A stretch of DNA of 64,000 nucleotides, taken from contig NZ_CP023695.1 in the NCBI RefSeq assembly GCF_008704395.1, positions 5,518,001 to 5,582,000 on the forward strand. Direction: 5' to 3'. Origin of the DNA: Streptomyces alboniger (GTDB taxonomy: Bacteria > Actinomycetota > Actinomycetes > Streptomycetales > Streptomycetaceae). The notes beneath the pieces are model-generated. The model was not told the DNA's origin. It did not search any database and was given only the letters and a program-made list of their open reading frames with translations. Within the stretch, counting starts at the first letter, position 1, and each line of letters starts with the position of its first letter. This document shows, one piece after another, positions 8,599 to 16,054 of the stretch. The position numbers were made by a program, and so were the translations under genes.

Positions 8599-9198
8599 CT
8601 ACGGCAAGGCCGCGATGATCCGGCGGGTCCGGTCCACGGGAACGCCCGCCGAGAGCAGGGCCGTCGACGCCGCGGCCCTGCCCGCGTCGCCCGGGGCGAT
8701 AAGGCCGTCGTTCACCGCCTCCATCAGGCCGAAGAGCTGCTGCTCATGGACGTACGCGAGCGCGGCGGGCGGCAGCGGTGAGGCGAACGAGCCGTCCGCC
8801 AGGCCGACCCGCAGCACGTCCACGCATTCCTCGCGGACCGGGGCCAGGCGCTGTCGGATGCCTTCCATCGCGACGCTGCGCTGTGCGAGGCCGACCAGGA
8901 GGCGGTAGCCGTCGGCGATCGCCCACACGGCGAGCATGGAGTGGGCGAGGGATTCGGCGGGGTCGTCCGACTGGGCCCGCCCCGAGGCGTGGGCGGCGGC
9001 GACCGCCTCGACGGCGCCGTCGAGGAGCGCGCCGACCAGCGCCTCCCGACTGGGGAAGTGGCCGTACACCGTCCTGCGCACGACGCCCGCGGCACGCGCG
9101 ATCTGGTCCATGGACGCGTCCGGATCGCGAAGGAGTTCGGTGAGAGCGACCTCCAGGATGCGGCGGCGGTTGGCGTCGGCTCGGCTCATGGGCTCCAT
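8599..9198 (-). CDS. TetR-family repressor
   Basis: A 199-residue regulator with an N-terminal TetR helix-turn-helix (about residues 10-55, MDQIARAAGVVRRTVYGHF) and a variable ligand-binding C-terminal domain. The ATG at 9198 or the in-frame ATG at 9189 are both plausible; the open frame upstream runs through the operators and is not coding. It is divergent from an MFS drug-type exporter, and three copies of one dyad lie between them. This is the standard arrangement for a drug-responsive repressor controlling its own gene and the pump. The ligand is unknown. Confidence 0.92.
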   Translation of the reverse strand: MEPMSRADANRRRILEVALTELLRDPDASMDQIARAAGVVRRTVYGHFPSREALVGALLDGAVEAVAAAHASGRAQSDDPAESLAHSMLAVWAIADGYRLLVGLAQRSVAMEGIRQRLAPVREECVDVLRVGLADGSFASPLPPAALAYVHEQQLFGLMEAVNDGLIAPGDAGRAAASTALLSAGVPVDRTRRIIAALP

Positions 9199-9236
9199 TT
9201 TGCACGCGGCTTCCCGAGCGCTGCCCCGCGACCGTT

Positions 9237-9299
9237 TTGCACAGCTGTGTGCAGTGGCGTAAGTTGCACACCAGTGTGTAATTGCACAGTGTTGTGCAA
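9237..9299. promoter_or_regulatory. Three tandem TetR-type operators
   Basis: Three 18-bp dyads of the form TTGCACA-N4-TGTGCAA lie at 9237-9254 (last base deviates), 9264-9281 (one mismatch) and 9282-9299 (perfect). Their centres are 27 and 18 bp apart. They fill the space between the divergent tetR and MFS genes, so one repressor probably silences both promoters, perhaps cooperatively. Confidence 0.8.
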
Positions 9300-9348
9300 G
9301 GTCACCGGGAAGCAAGAACGCGCAGCAGCAGGGAAGGGTGAGACTTCG

Positions 9349-11064
9349 GTGGCTCTAGTCATGAAGCAGCCGGTCGAGGAGATGAAGGGGCCGTACGCGC
9401 GCCGCTGGTGGGCGCTGGGGGTGCTCTGCCTGAGCCTGCTGATCATCGTCATGGCGAACACGGCGCTGACCGTCGCCGCCCCCGACATGACCAAGGACCT
9501 CGGCCTCTCCAGCTCCGACCTCCAGTGGGTCATCGACGGCTACACCGTCCCGTACGCGGCACTGATGCTGCTGCTCGGCGCGATCGGTGACAAGTACAGC
9601 CGGCGCGGCGCGCTCGTCCTCGGCCTCCTCGTCTTCGGTGCGGGCTCCGTCGCGGGCTCGCTGGTCGACAGCTCCGCGGGCGTCATCGCGTCCCGCGCCG
9701 TGATGGGCTTCGGCGCGGCCATGATCATGCCGGCCACGCTGTCGCTGCTCGCGGCGACGTTCCCGAAGGGGGAGCGGGCCAAGGCCATCGTGCTGTGGAC
9801 CGCCACCGCGGGCCTCGCGATCGCCGCGGGGCCGCTGGTCGCGGGCGCGCTCCTGGAGGACCACGGCTGGTCCTCGACCTTCCTCATCAACGTGCCGGTG
9901 GCCGCGCTCGCCATCGTCGGCGCCTTCGTGCTCATCCCGCCGTCCAAGGCAGGGCACCACGACCGCATCGACTACGTCGGCGGGCTGCTCTCCGTCGTCT
10001 GGACCGGCGCGCTGGTCTACATGATCATCCAGGGTCCGCACTTCGGCTGGGACGCCAAGGCGGTCTCCGCGGCCGTCGTCGCGGGCGTGGGCCTGGTGGC
10101 CTTCGTCGCCTGGGAGCTGCGGTACCCGCACCCGATCCTGAACGTCCGCCGCTTCCTCGACCGCCGCTTCGCCGGCTCGAACCTCGCGGTGGCGCTGTTC
10201 TTCCTCGCGGTCTTCGGCGCGTTCTACTACCTCACGCAGCACCTCCAGTTCGTGCTCGGCTACAACCCGCTGGAGACGGGCGTGCGCATGCTGCCGCTCG
10301 CGGGTGCGGTCTTCGTCGGCTCGGCGCTCACGGGCTTCCTGACCCCGCGCATCGGCATGAAGATCACCGTGACGGCGGGCATGGTCGCGGGCACGGTGGC
10401 GCTCGCGCTGCTCACGACGGTCGACGCCTCGTCCTCGTACGGGGACTTCGTGGCCCCGCTGATCGTCCTCGGCCTGGCCATCGGCCTCGCGCTGTCCCCC
10501 TGCACCGACGCGATCATGGGCGCGTTCCCGGAGTCCGAGCTGGGCGTCGGCGGCGCGGTCAACGACACCTCGCTGGAGCTGGGCGGCTCGCTCGGTATCG
10601 CCATCCTCGGCTCGGTGCTCGCCAGCTCGTACTCCTCCAAGCTCGCGGACGCGGCCTCGGCCTCCGGGACGAAGCTGCCGGACGGCACGCTGGACACCGC
10701 CCAGGACTCGGTCGGCGCGGGCTACGCGGTCGCCCAGGGCATCGGCGACAAGGCGCACGCGGCGGCGGAGAAGGCGGCCCACGCGGGCTCGCAGCAGGAG
10801 GCCGCGCAGCTGAAGGCGCAGGCGGAGCAGCTCGCCCAGGGCGCGGGCAAGATGGCGGACGCGGTCGGCTCCGCGTTCTCGGACGCGGTGGCGCACACGA
10901 GCCTGGTCGGCGCGGTGATCCTCGGGGTGGGGACGGTGCTGGTGGCGGTGCTGCTGCCGCGCAAGGGCGGTCCCGCGGACGCCTCCGCGGGCGCCTCGGC
11001 CGCTCCGGAGTCCTCCAAGCGTGAGTCGGCCGCGGCCGGCGCCGGGGCCGACGCTCAGCGCTAA
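9349..11064 (+). CDS. MFS multidrug exporter, 14-helix DHA2/EmrB type
   Basis: A 571-residue proton-coupled exporter of the DHA2 family. Motif A appears as GAIGDKYSRR after helix 2. WVIDGYTVPYAAL lies in helix 2, RAVMGFGAAMIMPATLSL in helix 4, and the exporter signature region (GPLVAGALLEDHGW) in helix 5. The C-terminal tail (about residue 440 onward) is unusually long and Ala/Gln/Lys-rich, interrupting the last helices. GTG 9349 fits an AAGGG at 9334-9338; ATG 9361 is the alternative start but is poorly spaced. It is probably repressed by the divergent TetR through the three operators. Substrate unknown. Confidence 0.92.
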   Translation: MALVMKQPVEEMKGPYARRWWALGVLCLSLLIIVMANTALTVAAPDMTKDLGLSSSDLQWVIDGYTVPYAALMLLLGAIGDKYSRRGALVLGLLVFGAGSVAGSLVDSSAGVIASRAVMGFGAAMIMPATLSLLAATFPKGERAKAIVLWTATAGLAIAAGPLVAGALLEDHGWSSTFLINVPVAALAIVGAFVLIPPSKAGHHDRIDYVGGLLSVVWTGALVYMIIQGPHFGWDAKAVSAAVVAGVGLVAFVAWELRYPHPILNVRRFLDRRFAGSNLAVALFFLAVFGAFYYLTQHLQFVLGYNPLETGVRMLPLAGAVFVGSALTGFLTPRIGMKITVTAGMVAGTVALALLTTVDASSSYGDFVAPLIVLGLAIGLALSPCTDAIMGAFPESELGVGGAVNDTSLELGGSLGIAILGSVLASSYSSKLADAASASGTKLPDGTLDTAQDSVGAGYAVAQGIGDKAHAAAEKAAHAGSQQEAAQLKAQAEQLAQGAGKMADAVGSAFSDAVAHTSLVGAVILGVGTVLVAVLLPRKGGPADASAGASAAPESSKRESAAAGAGADAQR

Positions 11065-11143
11065 CTCCGGGGCCGACGCCCAGCGGCAGCGCCGGGGCTG
11101 ACGTCCAAAGGTAGTCACACGAAGCGCCTTCGGGCGCGGGCCC

Positions 11144-11175
11144 AAGGGGGCCGGGCTTCACTGCCCGGCCCCCTT
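11144..11175 (+). terminator. Rho-independent-type terminator of the MFS gene
   Basis: A perfect 13-bp stem (AAGGGGGCCGGGC at 11144-11156 with GCCCGGCCCCCTT at 11163-11175) encloses a 6-nt loop and is followed by TGTG. It lies 80 bases after the MFS stop. Confidence 0.8.
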
Positions 11176-11221
11176 TGTGCTGCCCGGGTAGCGGTCGCTC
11201 CGAAAAAAGTTCTGGAATCCG

Positions 11222-11251
11222 TTGACACCACTCCAAGTGAAGTACTACGTT
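11222..11251 (+). promoter_or_regulatory. Promoter for the small ORF and reductase unit
   Basis: TTGACA (11222-11227) and TACGTT (11246-11251) with an 18-bp spacer make a near-consensus vegetative promoter. The short dyad AAGTG/CACTT brackets the -10 region and could hold a repressor. The TTGACA could be misread as a TTG start codon, but it is far better explained as a -35 box. Confidence 0.65.
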
Positions 11252-11276
11252 CTAACCACTTCAGCCGGAGTACAAC

Positions 11277-11303
11277 AAGTAGCGCGCTTGTCGCCCGCTA
11301 CTT
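11277..11303 (+). promoter_or_regulatory. Hairpin in the 5' leader of the small ORF
   Basis: AAGTAGCG (11277-11284) and CGCTACTT (11296-11303) form a perfect 8-bp stem with an 11-nt loop, ending 24 bases before the ATG at 11327. It lies just after the predicted transcription start, so it may stabilise the message or regulate translation. Confidence 0.45.
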
Positions 11304-11326
11304 CCCCGCGTCAGATGAGGAGCGAG

Positions 11327-11467
11327 ATGCGAACCCAGAGCCAGTTCCGCGCCCAGGCCGCGTTCCAGCCCCGGAACGCGCAACCGCACCGGCCTTTCCC
11401 GCAGCCGGCCAAGCCCCGTTCCGTGCCGCGGCCGCGTCCGCTCCCCAAGCCGGGGAGCCGCAGCTGA
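11327..11467 (+). CDS. Small basic, proline-rich peptide (46 aa), uncertain
   Basis: The ATG at 11327 follows GAGGAG at correct spacing and opens a 46-codon frame ending 56 bases before the reductase gene. The peptide is very basic, beginning MRTQSQFRAQAAFQP and ending in repeated Pro/Arg/Lys (RPRPLPKPGSRS). It has no signal peptide and matches no family I know. The promoter and ribosome site in front favour real translation. It could be a leader peptide for the downstream reductase, or simply a small unknown protein. Confidence 0.5.
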   Translation: MRTQSQFRAQAAFQPRNAQPHRPFPQPAKPRSVPRPRPLPKPGSRS

Positions 11468-11523
11468 CCGGCACCGGACTCCGCGCCCTCCCGACCGACC
11501 ACCACCGCTTCCCAGGAGCCGCC

Positions 11524-12129
11524 ATGCGAAAGCTCGTCTACTTCATCGCCGCCACCCTCGACGGATACATCGCCGGCCCCGACGGCTCCGACCCCACCGG
11601 CCCCGACGGCTTCTGGCCCGTCGCTCAGGACTACGTCCAGCACCTCGCCCAGACGTACCCCGAGACCCTGCCCGACCCGGCCAGGAAGGCCCTCGGCATC
11701 ACCGCCGAGGGCACCCACTTCGACACGATCCTCGAAGGCCGCAGGACCTACATGATCGGCGTGGACGCCGGGATCCCCGACTGCTACCCGCACCTGAGAC
11801 ACCTGGTCTTCACCCGCACCCTCACCGAGAGCCCCGCCCCGGGCGTCGAGCTGGTCGCCACCGACCCCGTGGCCAAGGTGCGCGAACTGAAGCGCGAGGA
11901 GGGCAAGGACATCTGGCTGTGCGGCGGCGGTGAGCTGGCCGGGGCCCTGCGCGGCGAGATCGACCGGCTGGTCGTCAAGCTGGCCCCCCTGACGGTCGGT
12001 TCGGGCACACCGCTGTTCTCGCACAAGACCGCCTTCGAGCCCACGCTGTACGAGCGGACGGACGCCGTGCTCCTCGACAGCGGCACGATCTTCCTCACGT
12101 ACGACAGGACGGCGGGCGAGGAGAGCTAG
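11524..12129 (+). CDS. Dihydrofolate reductase family protein (RibD C-terminal fold)
   Basis: A 201-residue cytoplasmic protein of the RibD-C/DHFR-like superfamily. It opens with MRKLVYFIAATLDGYIAGPDG, the usual first strand with the DGYIA motif. A GRRTYMIG-type segment follows near residue 75, and the NADPH-binding region IWLCGGGELAGAL lies near 140. It is probably an NADPH-dependent reductase of a pterin- or pyrimidine-like substrate. Members of this family are mostly uncharacterised and are not the essential folate enzyme. AGGAG at the right distance supports the ATG. It is co-transcribed with the small basic ORF. Confidence 0.88.
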   Translation: MRKLVYFIAATLDGYIAGPDGSDPTGPDGFWPVAQDYVQHLAQTYPETLPDPARKALGITAEGTHFDTILEGRRTYMIGVDAGIPDCYPHLRHLVFTRTLTESPAPGVELVATDPVAKVRELKREEGKDIWLCGGGELAGALRGEIDRLVVKLAPLTVGSGTPLFSHKTAFEPTLYERTDAVLLDSGTIFLTYDRTAGEES

Positions 12130-12142
12130 GAGGCACGAAGTC

Positions 12143-12964
12143 CTACTGGCCCCCGTGGTGGGCGGCGGTCGTGGGGGCCAGTCGGTGTCCCTCGCCCGCC
12201 GCCGCCCGCAGCAGTACGTCGGCCAGCTCGCCGGGCGTGGAGAGCATCGGCCAGTGCCCGGTGGCCAGTTCGAAGAAGGACGCGCGGGGGTCGGCGAGGT
12301 GCTGGACGAGCGGCAGACCCGACGCCACGAGGCCTTCGAGCGTGGCGATGTCCATCGTCCCGCCCGTGGTGCAGAAGACACCGGTCGCCGGGAGGGCGGT
12401 GACCGCGTCCGACACGGCGAGCTGCTGCTCGCAGGGGCCGATCGGCATCGGCGAGGCCAGGCGCGCGAGCCGGGCCAGCGCCTCGGGGGAGACACCCGCG
12501 AGATTCCCGTGCGCCCGCCACTCCTCCGGCGTCGGCGCCGGGATCAGCCAGCCGTCCTCGGCCCGCTCCCGCATGCCGAGCATCCGCTCGCGCGCCTCCC
12601 CGTGCGGCATCTGCTCACGGATCTGGTCGAGCATGGAGTAACCGTCCTGCGGCATCGGCGAGTCCAGGTGGACGAGCCGGGAGATCCGGTCGAGCCGCCG
12701 GTCGGCGGCGCCCACGGACGGGTAGATCCCGTAGCAGTACCCGACGAGCACCACCTCGGGCGCGTCGACGTGGTCGATCGCCTGGGCCACGTCCTCGATG
12801 TGGGTCTCCAGATCCGTCCCCGGGCCCGCCAGATGCCTGCGGTCCCCCAGGCCGGTGAGCGTCACCGCGTGCACCTCGGCCCCCGCCGAGCGCAGCCGCG
12901 CCGTCACGTCCCGCCAGATCCAGCCTCCCGTGTGACCACCCGAGACCAGCACGAACGCCGTCAT
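12143..12964 (-). CDS. Alpha/beta hydrolase with Cys in the nucleophile elbow
   Basis: A 273-residue alpha/beta hydrolase resembling the EstC/salicylate-esterase group: VLVSGGHTGGWIW (oxyanion region), GLGDR near residue 45, an LVHLDSPMPQDG segment after the core, and the C-terminal histidine in GHWPMLSTP. The elbow reads VLVGYCYG (the nucleotides give TGC at the centre), so Cys replaces the usual Ser. Either a Cys-dependent enzyme, as in dienelactone hydrolases, or an impaired one is possible. AGGAGG precedes the ATG at 12964. Transcription starts from a MerR-type promoter next to the divergent MerR gene. Confidence 0.87.
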   Translation of the reverse strand: MTAFVLVSGGHTGGWIWRDVTARLRSAGAEVHAVTLTGLGDRRHLAGPGTDLETHIEDVAQAIDHVDAPEVVLVGYCYGIYPSVGAADRRLDRISRLVHLDSPMPQDGYSMLDQIREQMPHGEARERMLGMRERAEDGWLIPAPTPEEWRAHGNLAGVSPEALARLARLASPMPIGPCEQQLAVSDAVTALPATGVFCTTGGTMDIATLEGLVASGLPLVQHLADPRASFFELATGHWPMLSTPGELADVLLRAAAGEGHRLAPTTAAHHGGQ

Positions 12965-13077
12965 GATTCCTCCTGCTCAGTGGCAGCGGCGGTGGCAGTG
13001 GCCCGACAGGCCGCCCCCTCCGTCCGCCGCGTGGTTGCCCGCGCGGCCCGGCCGACCGGTCCTCCGCGCTCGCCCGT

Positions 13078-13108
13078 ACGCTAGGAACTCCCCCTGAGGG
13101 AGGTTCAA
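13078..13108 (-). promoter_or_regulatory. MerR-type promoter with 19-bp spacer for the hydrolase gene
   Basis: Reading the minus strand, TTGAAC (13103-13108) and TAGCGT (13078-13083) are separated by exactly 19 bp. The spacer is an interrupted dyad (CTCCC...GGGAG flanked by GAAC/GTTC, 13085-13106). An over-long spacer carrying the operator is the hallmark of promoters twisted into activity by MerR-family activators. The regulator gene starts 4 bp beyond, on the other strand, and the dyad also covers its ribosome site. Confidence 0.75.
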
Positions 13109-13111
13109 GTC

Positions 13112-14098
13112 GTGACAGCAGACGGCCGGCGGGAGAGTCCGGGGCCCGTATCCGCCGACGCCTGGAGCATCGGACAGCTCGCCGAGCGGGCCGGCGTCAC
13201 CGTCAAGACCGTCCGGTTCTACTCCGACCGCGGACTGCTGCCCGAAGCCGCCCGCAGCACCGGCGGCCACCGCCGCTACGGCCCCGATGCCCTCGACCGG
13301 CTGCACCTCATCCGCTCTCTGCGCGGACTCGACCTGCCCGTCCCCGATGTGGGCCGCGTCCTCGACGAGGAGGACGCGCTGGAGGACGTCGTCGAGGCCC
13401 AACTGCGTGAGGTCGGCACGCGGTTGACCGCTCTGCGCTGGCGCGCGGCCGCCCTGCGCCTCCTGCGCGACAGCCCCGCGCGGGAGCGGGCCGAGCGACT
13501 GCGTCTGATCGGCGGGCTGAGCACCCCTCCGAACACGGCCGCGCTCGCCCGGTTCTGGCGGCTCTGGCTGCCCGCGCGGCTGCCCGCCCGGGTGGTCTCC
13601 GTCGTCGTCGAACAGGCGGTCCCGCAGCTGCCCGACGATCCCGCCCCGGAGCAGGTGCTCGCCTTCGCCCGGCTGCACGCGTTCGTCTCCGGGTCCTGCT
13701 TCGACTCGCGCCCGCGCGCCTCCGCCGACGACTGCCGGCCCGAGGTGCACCTGCCCGGCAAGGGCTACCGTCCCGCCGTGCTCTACGAGGCCCTCCCCGA
13801 GGCCTTCGCGCTCGCCTCGGCCCCCCTGCGGGCGGGCCGGGCGCCCCACGGGGGCGAGGCGCTCGACTGCTTCGTCGCCGCACACGCCGCGGCGCGCAAC
13901 ACCCGTGACACCGACGGCTTCCGCCGGGAACTCGGCCGCATGCTCGCCGCCGAGCCCCGCATCGACCGCTACTGGCAGCTCACCGCCGAGGTCATCAGCC
14001 CACCCCAGGCACCACCCGAACCGACACCGGGCACCGCGGACAACTGGCTCCGCGCGGCCCTGCTCACCTCCGCCGACTCCAACGGTCACGGCTGCTAG
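13112..14098 (+). CDS. MerR-family transcriptional regulator with long effector domain
   Basis: A 328-residue regulator. The N-terminal MerR winged helix (about residues 18-85: SIGQLAERAGVTVKTVRFYSDRGLLP) is followed by a short coiled coil and a roughly 200-residue C-terminal domain I cannot assign. The long tail suggests a small-molecule sensor rather than a metal sensor. The GTG at 13112 follows GGAGG at 13099-13103. The 19-bp-spacer promoter immediately upstream faces the divergent hydrolase gene, so that gene is its probable target. The two may form a substrate-inducible detoxification or degradation switch. Confidence 0.9.
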   Translation: MTADGRRESPGPVSADAWSIGQLAERAGVTVKTVRFYSDRGLLPEAARSTGGHRRYGPDALDRLHLIRSLRGLDLPVPDVGRVLDEEDALEDVVEAQLREVGTRLTALRWRAAALRLLRDSPARERAERLRLIGGLSTPPNTAALARFWRLWLPARLPARVVSVVVEQAVPQLPDDPAPEQVLAFARLHAFVSGSCFDSRPRASADDCRPEVHLPGKGYRPAVLYEALPEAFALASAPLRAGRAPHGGEALDCFVAAHAAARNTRDTDGFRRELGRMLAAEPRIDRYWQLTAEVISPPQAPPEPTPGTADNWLRAALLTSADSNGHGC

Positions 14099-14132
14099 GG
14101 CGGGATCCGCGAGGCTCCGCTCGCCCCGCCCG

Positions 14133-15149
14133 CTACGACCGCGTCCACACCGCCACGCGATCGACCATCATCGGGTGCCCCGGCTCCGTCGCCGGCGTCG
14201 GTGTCGCGCGGCCCGCGACGCCGTTCGGGAACGCGCCGCCCATCGCCACGTTCAGCAGGATGAAGTAGCCCCCGTGGGACGTCATGTCGTGCCACGTCCT
14301 CGCCGAGAAGCGGTCCTGGCCGAGGGCGTGGTAGCGCTCGCCGTCGACGTACCAGCGCAACTGGTTCGGCGTCACCGACCGGTCCCACTCGAAGCGGTAC
14401 GTATGGAACGCCGACTGGCAGCTCGCCCGTGGGCAGGGGCGGCTCGCGCCGAGGCCCTGGGACTCGTTGCAGTCGCCGCCCGGGTTCACCCCGCAGTGCA
14501 GCACGCCCCATACGGCGTTGACGCCGTTCACGTTCTCCATGACGTCGAACTCGCCGATGGAGGGCCAGTTCTGGTAATTGCCGCGGTAGGGCGAGCCCAG
14601 TGCCCAGAACGCGGGCCAGTAACCGAGCGCCGCGTCACCGGTGACGCCGGGCATCCGGATGCGGGCCTCGATGGCCAGCACCCCGCCCTCGGGCGCCTTG
14701 AAGTCGGCGCGCCTCGATTCGATCCGCGCGGAGGTCCACCGGCCCGACGCGTCCCGGCGCGGGGTGATCCGCAGGTGGCCCGCTCCGTCGGTGCTCAGGT
14801 TGTCCGGCGAGTTCGTGTACCGCTGGATCTCGCCCGTGCCCCAATTGGGCGGGCCGCCCGGGTAGTTGTGGCCCAGGTCGACCTGCCAGTTCGCGGCGGA
14901 GGGCCCGGCGCCCGCCGGCCCGTTGAAGTCGTCGCTCCACCTCAGCGTCCAGCCGGGGCCGCGCGCGGGCGCGTCACCGCGCGCCGACCCGGGCAGCATC
15001 AGCGCCCCGAGCAGGCCGAGGGCGGCGAGGGCGGCCAGCAGCGGGGTCGTCCGGCGCGGGTGGGCGGCGTGCGGGACTGCCTGCCGGCCGGAGACCGTGC
15101 GGATCGTGGGGGGTGTGGGGGTTGTGGGGATGGTCGGGATCGTGCTCAT
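14133..15149 (-). CDS. Secreted glycoside hydrolase family 16 (beta-glucanase-like)
   Basis: A 338-residue secreted GH16 enzyme. A long N-terminal segment rich in Thr/Pro precedes a signal peptide (LLAALAALGLLGALMLPGSA, about residues 37-56). The catalytic E-x-D-x-x-E motif reads GEFDVMENVNG near residue 200, and WPAFWALG lies just before it. It should hydrolyse beta-1,3 or mixed-linkage glucans by a retaining mechanism. GGAGG six bases before the ATG at 15149 supports that start despite the long leader. A perfect LacI-type palindrome 33 bases upstream points to induction by glucan-derived sugars. Confidence 0.92.
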   Translation of the reverse strand: MSTIPTIPTTPTPPTIRTVSGRQAVPHAAHPRRTTPLLAALAALGLLGALMLPGSARGDAPARGPGWTLRWSDDFNGPAGAGPSAANWQVDLGHNYPGGPPNWGTGEIQRYTNSPDNLSTDGAGHLRITPRRDASGRWTSARIESRRADFKAPEGGVLAIEARIRMPGVTGDAALGYWPAFWALGSPYRGNYQNWPSIGEFDVMENVNGVNAVWGVLHCGVNPGGDCNESQGLGASRPCPRASCQSAFHTYRFEWDRSVTPNQLRWYVDGERYHALGQDRFSARTWHDMTSHGGYFILLNVAMGGAFPNGVAGRATPTPATEPGHPMMVDRVAVWTRS

Positions 15150-15181
15150 CGTGCACCTCCGTGGGGGCGGGAGTGTGGCGG

Positions 15182-15195
15182 TGAGAGCGCTCTCA
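15182..15195. promoter_or_regulatory. CebR/LacI-type operator upstream of the GH16 gene
   Basis: TGAGAGCGCTCTCA is a perfect 14-bp palindrome. It differs from the CebR/CelR box (TGGGAGCGCTCCCA, from memory) only by symmetric changes at one position per half-site. Such boxes sit before actinobacterial polysaccharide-degrading genes and are vacated when the cognate oligosaccharide binds the repressor. Confidence 0.7.
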
Positions 15196-15326
15196 GAGTG
15201 GTGCTGCTGGTTTTGTAGTTGTGGCCGGGCGGCGCGTCAATGGCCCCGGTGCGTCGATTTCCCGAAGGCGGCGCACCGACACCGGGCCTACGGGACCCCA
15301 ACTGCCGCCTCACGTACCGTGGATGA

Positions 15327-15953
15327 ATGAGCGTCATGGACGAGCAAGCCCCCGCCGGAGTGCGCGTCGACTTCTGGTTCGACCCCGTCTGCCCGTACAC
15401 GTGGATCACCTCGCGGTGGCTCCGCGAGGTGGAGCGGGTGCGGGACATCGCCGTGCGGTGGCGGGTGATGAGCCTGGCGGTCCTGAACGAGGGCCGGGAC
15501 GTCGACCCGGAGGACCCCGAGGGGCTGTACGGGGAGTACATGAAGGCGCCCGGCCGGGTCTGCGCCGCGGTGCGCGAGCGGCACGGCAACGCGGCCCTCG
15601 GACGGTACCTCGACGCCCTCGGGGTCCGGCTCCACGAGCGGCAGGACTGGTCGGGCATGACGGCCGCGCTCGCCGAGGCGGGGCTCCCCGCGGACCTGGA
15701 GTCCGTGGCGATGACCACGGAGTACGACGCGGTGGTGCGGGCCTCGCACGAGGAGGCCGTGGCGCTGGTGGGCGAGGACGTCGGTACGCCGGTGCTCGCC
15801 GTCGAGGTGGCGGGGGCGCTGTTCGGCCCCGTCGTGTCCCCGGCTCCCAGGGGCGAGGCGGCCGGGCGGCTGTGGGACGGGGTGGTGCTGATGTCCGGGG
15901 TGGAGTGCTTCCACGAGTTCAAGCGGCCCTACGGATCCCCGGACTTCGGCTGA
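15327..15953 (+). CDS. DsbA-fold oxidoreductase, mycothiol-dependent Rv2466c-like
   Basis: A 208-residue cytoplasmic thioredoxin-fold protein of the DsbA/FrnE group. It starts with VDFWFDPVCPYTWITSRWL, the pattern of mycobacterial Rv2466c, a mycothiol-dependent reductase. The active site is Cys-Pro-Tyr-Thr rather than the CxxC of Rv2466c. The resolving cysteine is therefore missing, so a monothiol mechanism with mycothiol is expected. The cis-proline region lies in VGTPVLAVEV, and VECFHEFKRPYGSPDFG ends the protein as in relatives. It stands alone between a divergent GH16 gene and an imine-reductase-like gene. Confidence 0.88.
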   Translation: MSVMDEQAPAGVRVDFWFDPVCPYTWITSRWLREVERVRDIAVRWRVMSLAVLNEGRDVDPEDPEGLYGEYMKAPGRVCAAVRERHGNAALGRYLDALGVRLHERQDWSGMTAALAEAGLPADLESVAMTTEYDAVVRASHEEAVALVGEDVGTPVLAVEVAGALFGPVVSPAPRGEAAGRLWDGVVLMSGVECFHEFKRPYGSPDFG

Positions 15954-15995
15954 CGCCCCGCGGTAACCCCGCCCGCACCACTTACCTTTCGGTGC

Positions 15996-16018
15996 GTACC
16001 TGACTAAATAGTAGGTAC
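15996..16018. promoter_or_regulatory. Inverted repeat before the imine-reductase-like gene
   Basis: GTACCT (15996-16001) and AGGTAC (16013-16018) flank an A/T-rich centre (ACTAAATAGT), making a 23-bp dyad 37 bases before the start. The A/T-rich core stands out locally. HxlR-type regulators often sit on such dyads, but no HxlR gene is present here, so the regulator is unknown. Confidence 0.5.
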
Positions 16019-16054
16019 TTGTGGCGAGTTGGGGCCGAAACGAGCATGGGGATC

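Noticed and set aside
9355..11145. Long minus-strand open frame opposite the MFS exporter
   Set aside because: Low-complexity Arg/Glu/Asp-rich translation mirroring the exporter; no start context and no homology.
11222..11326. TTG start at 11222 extending the small basic peptide to 81 residues
   Set aside because: The TTG is the TTGACA -35 box of a near-consensus promoter, so transcription begins downstream of it.
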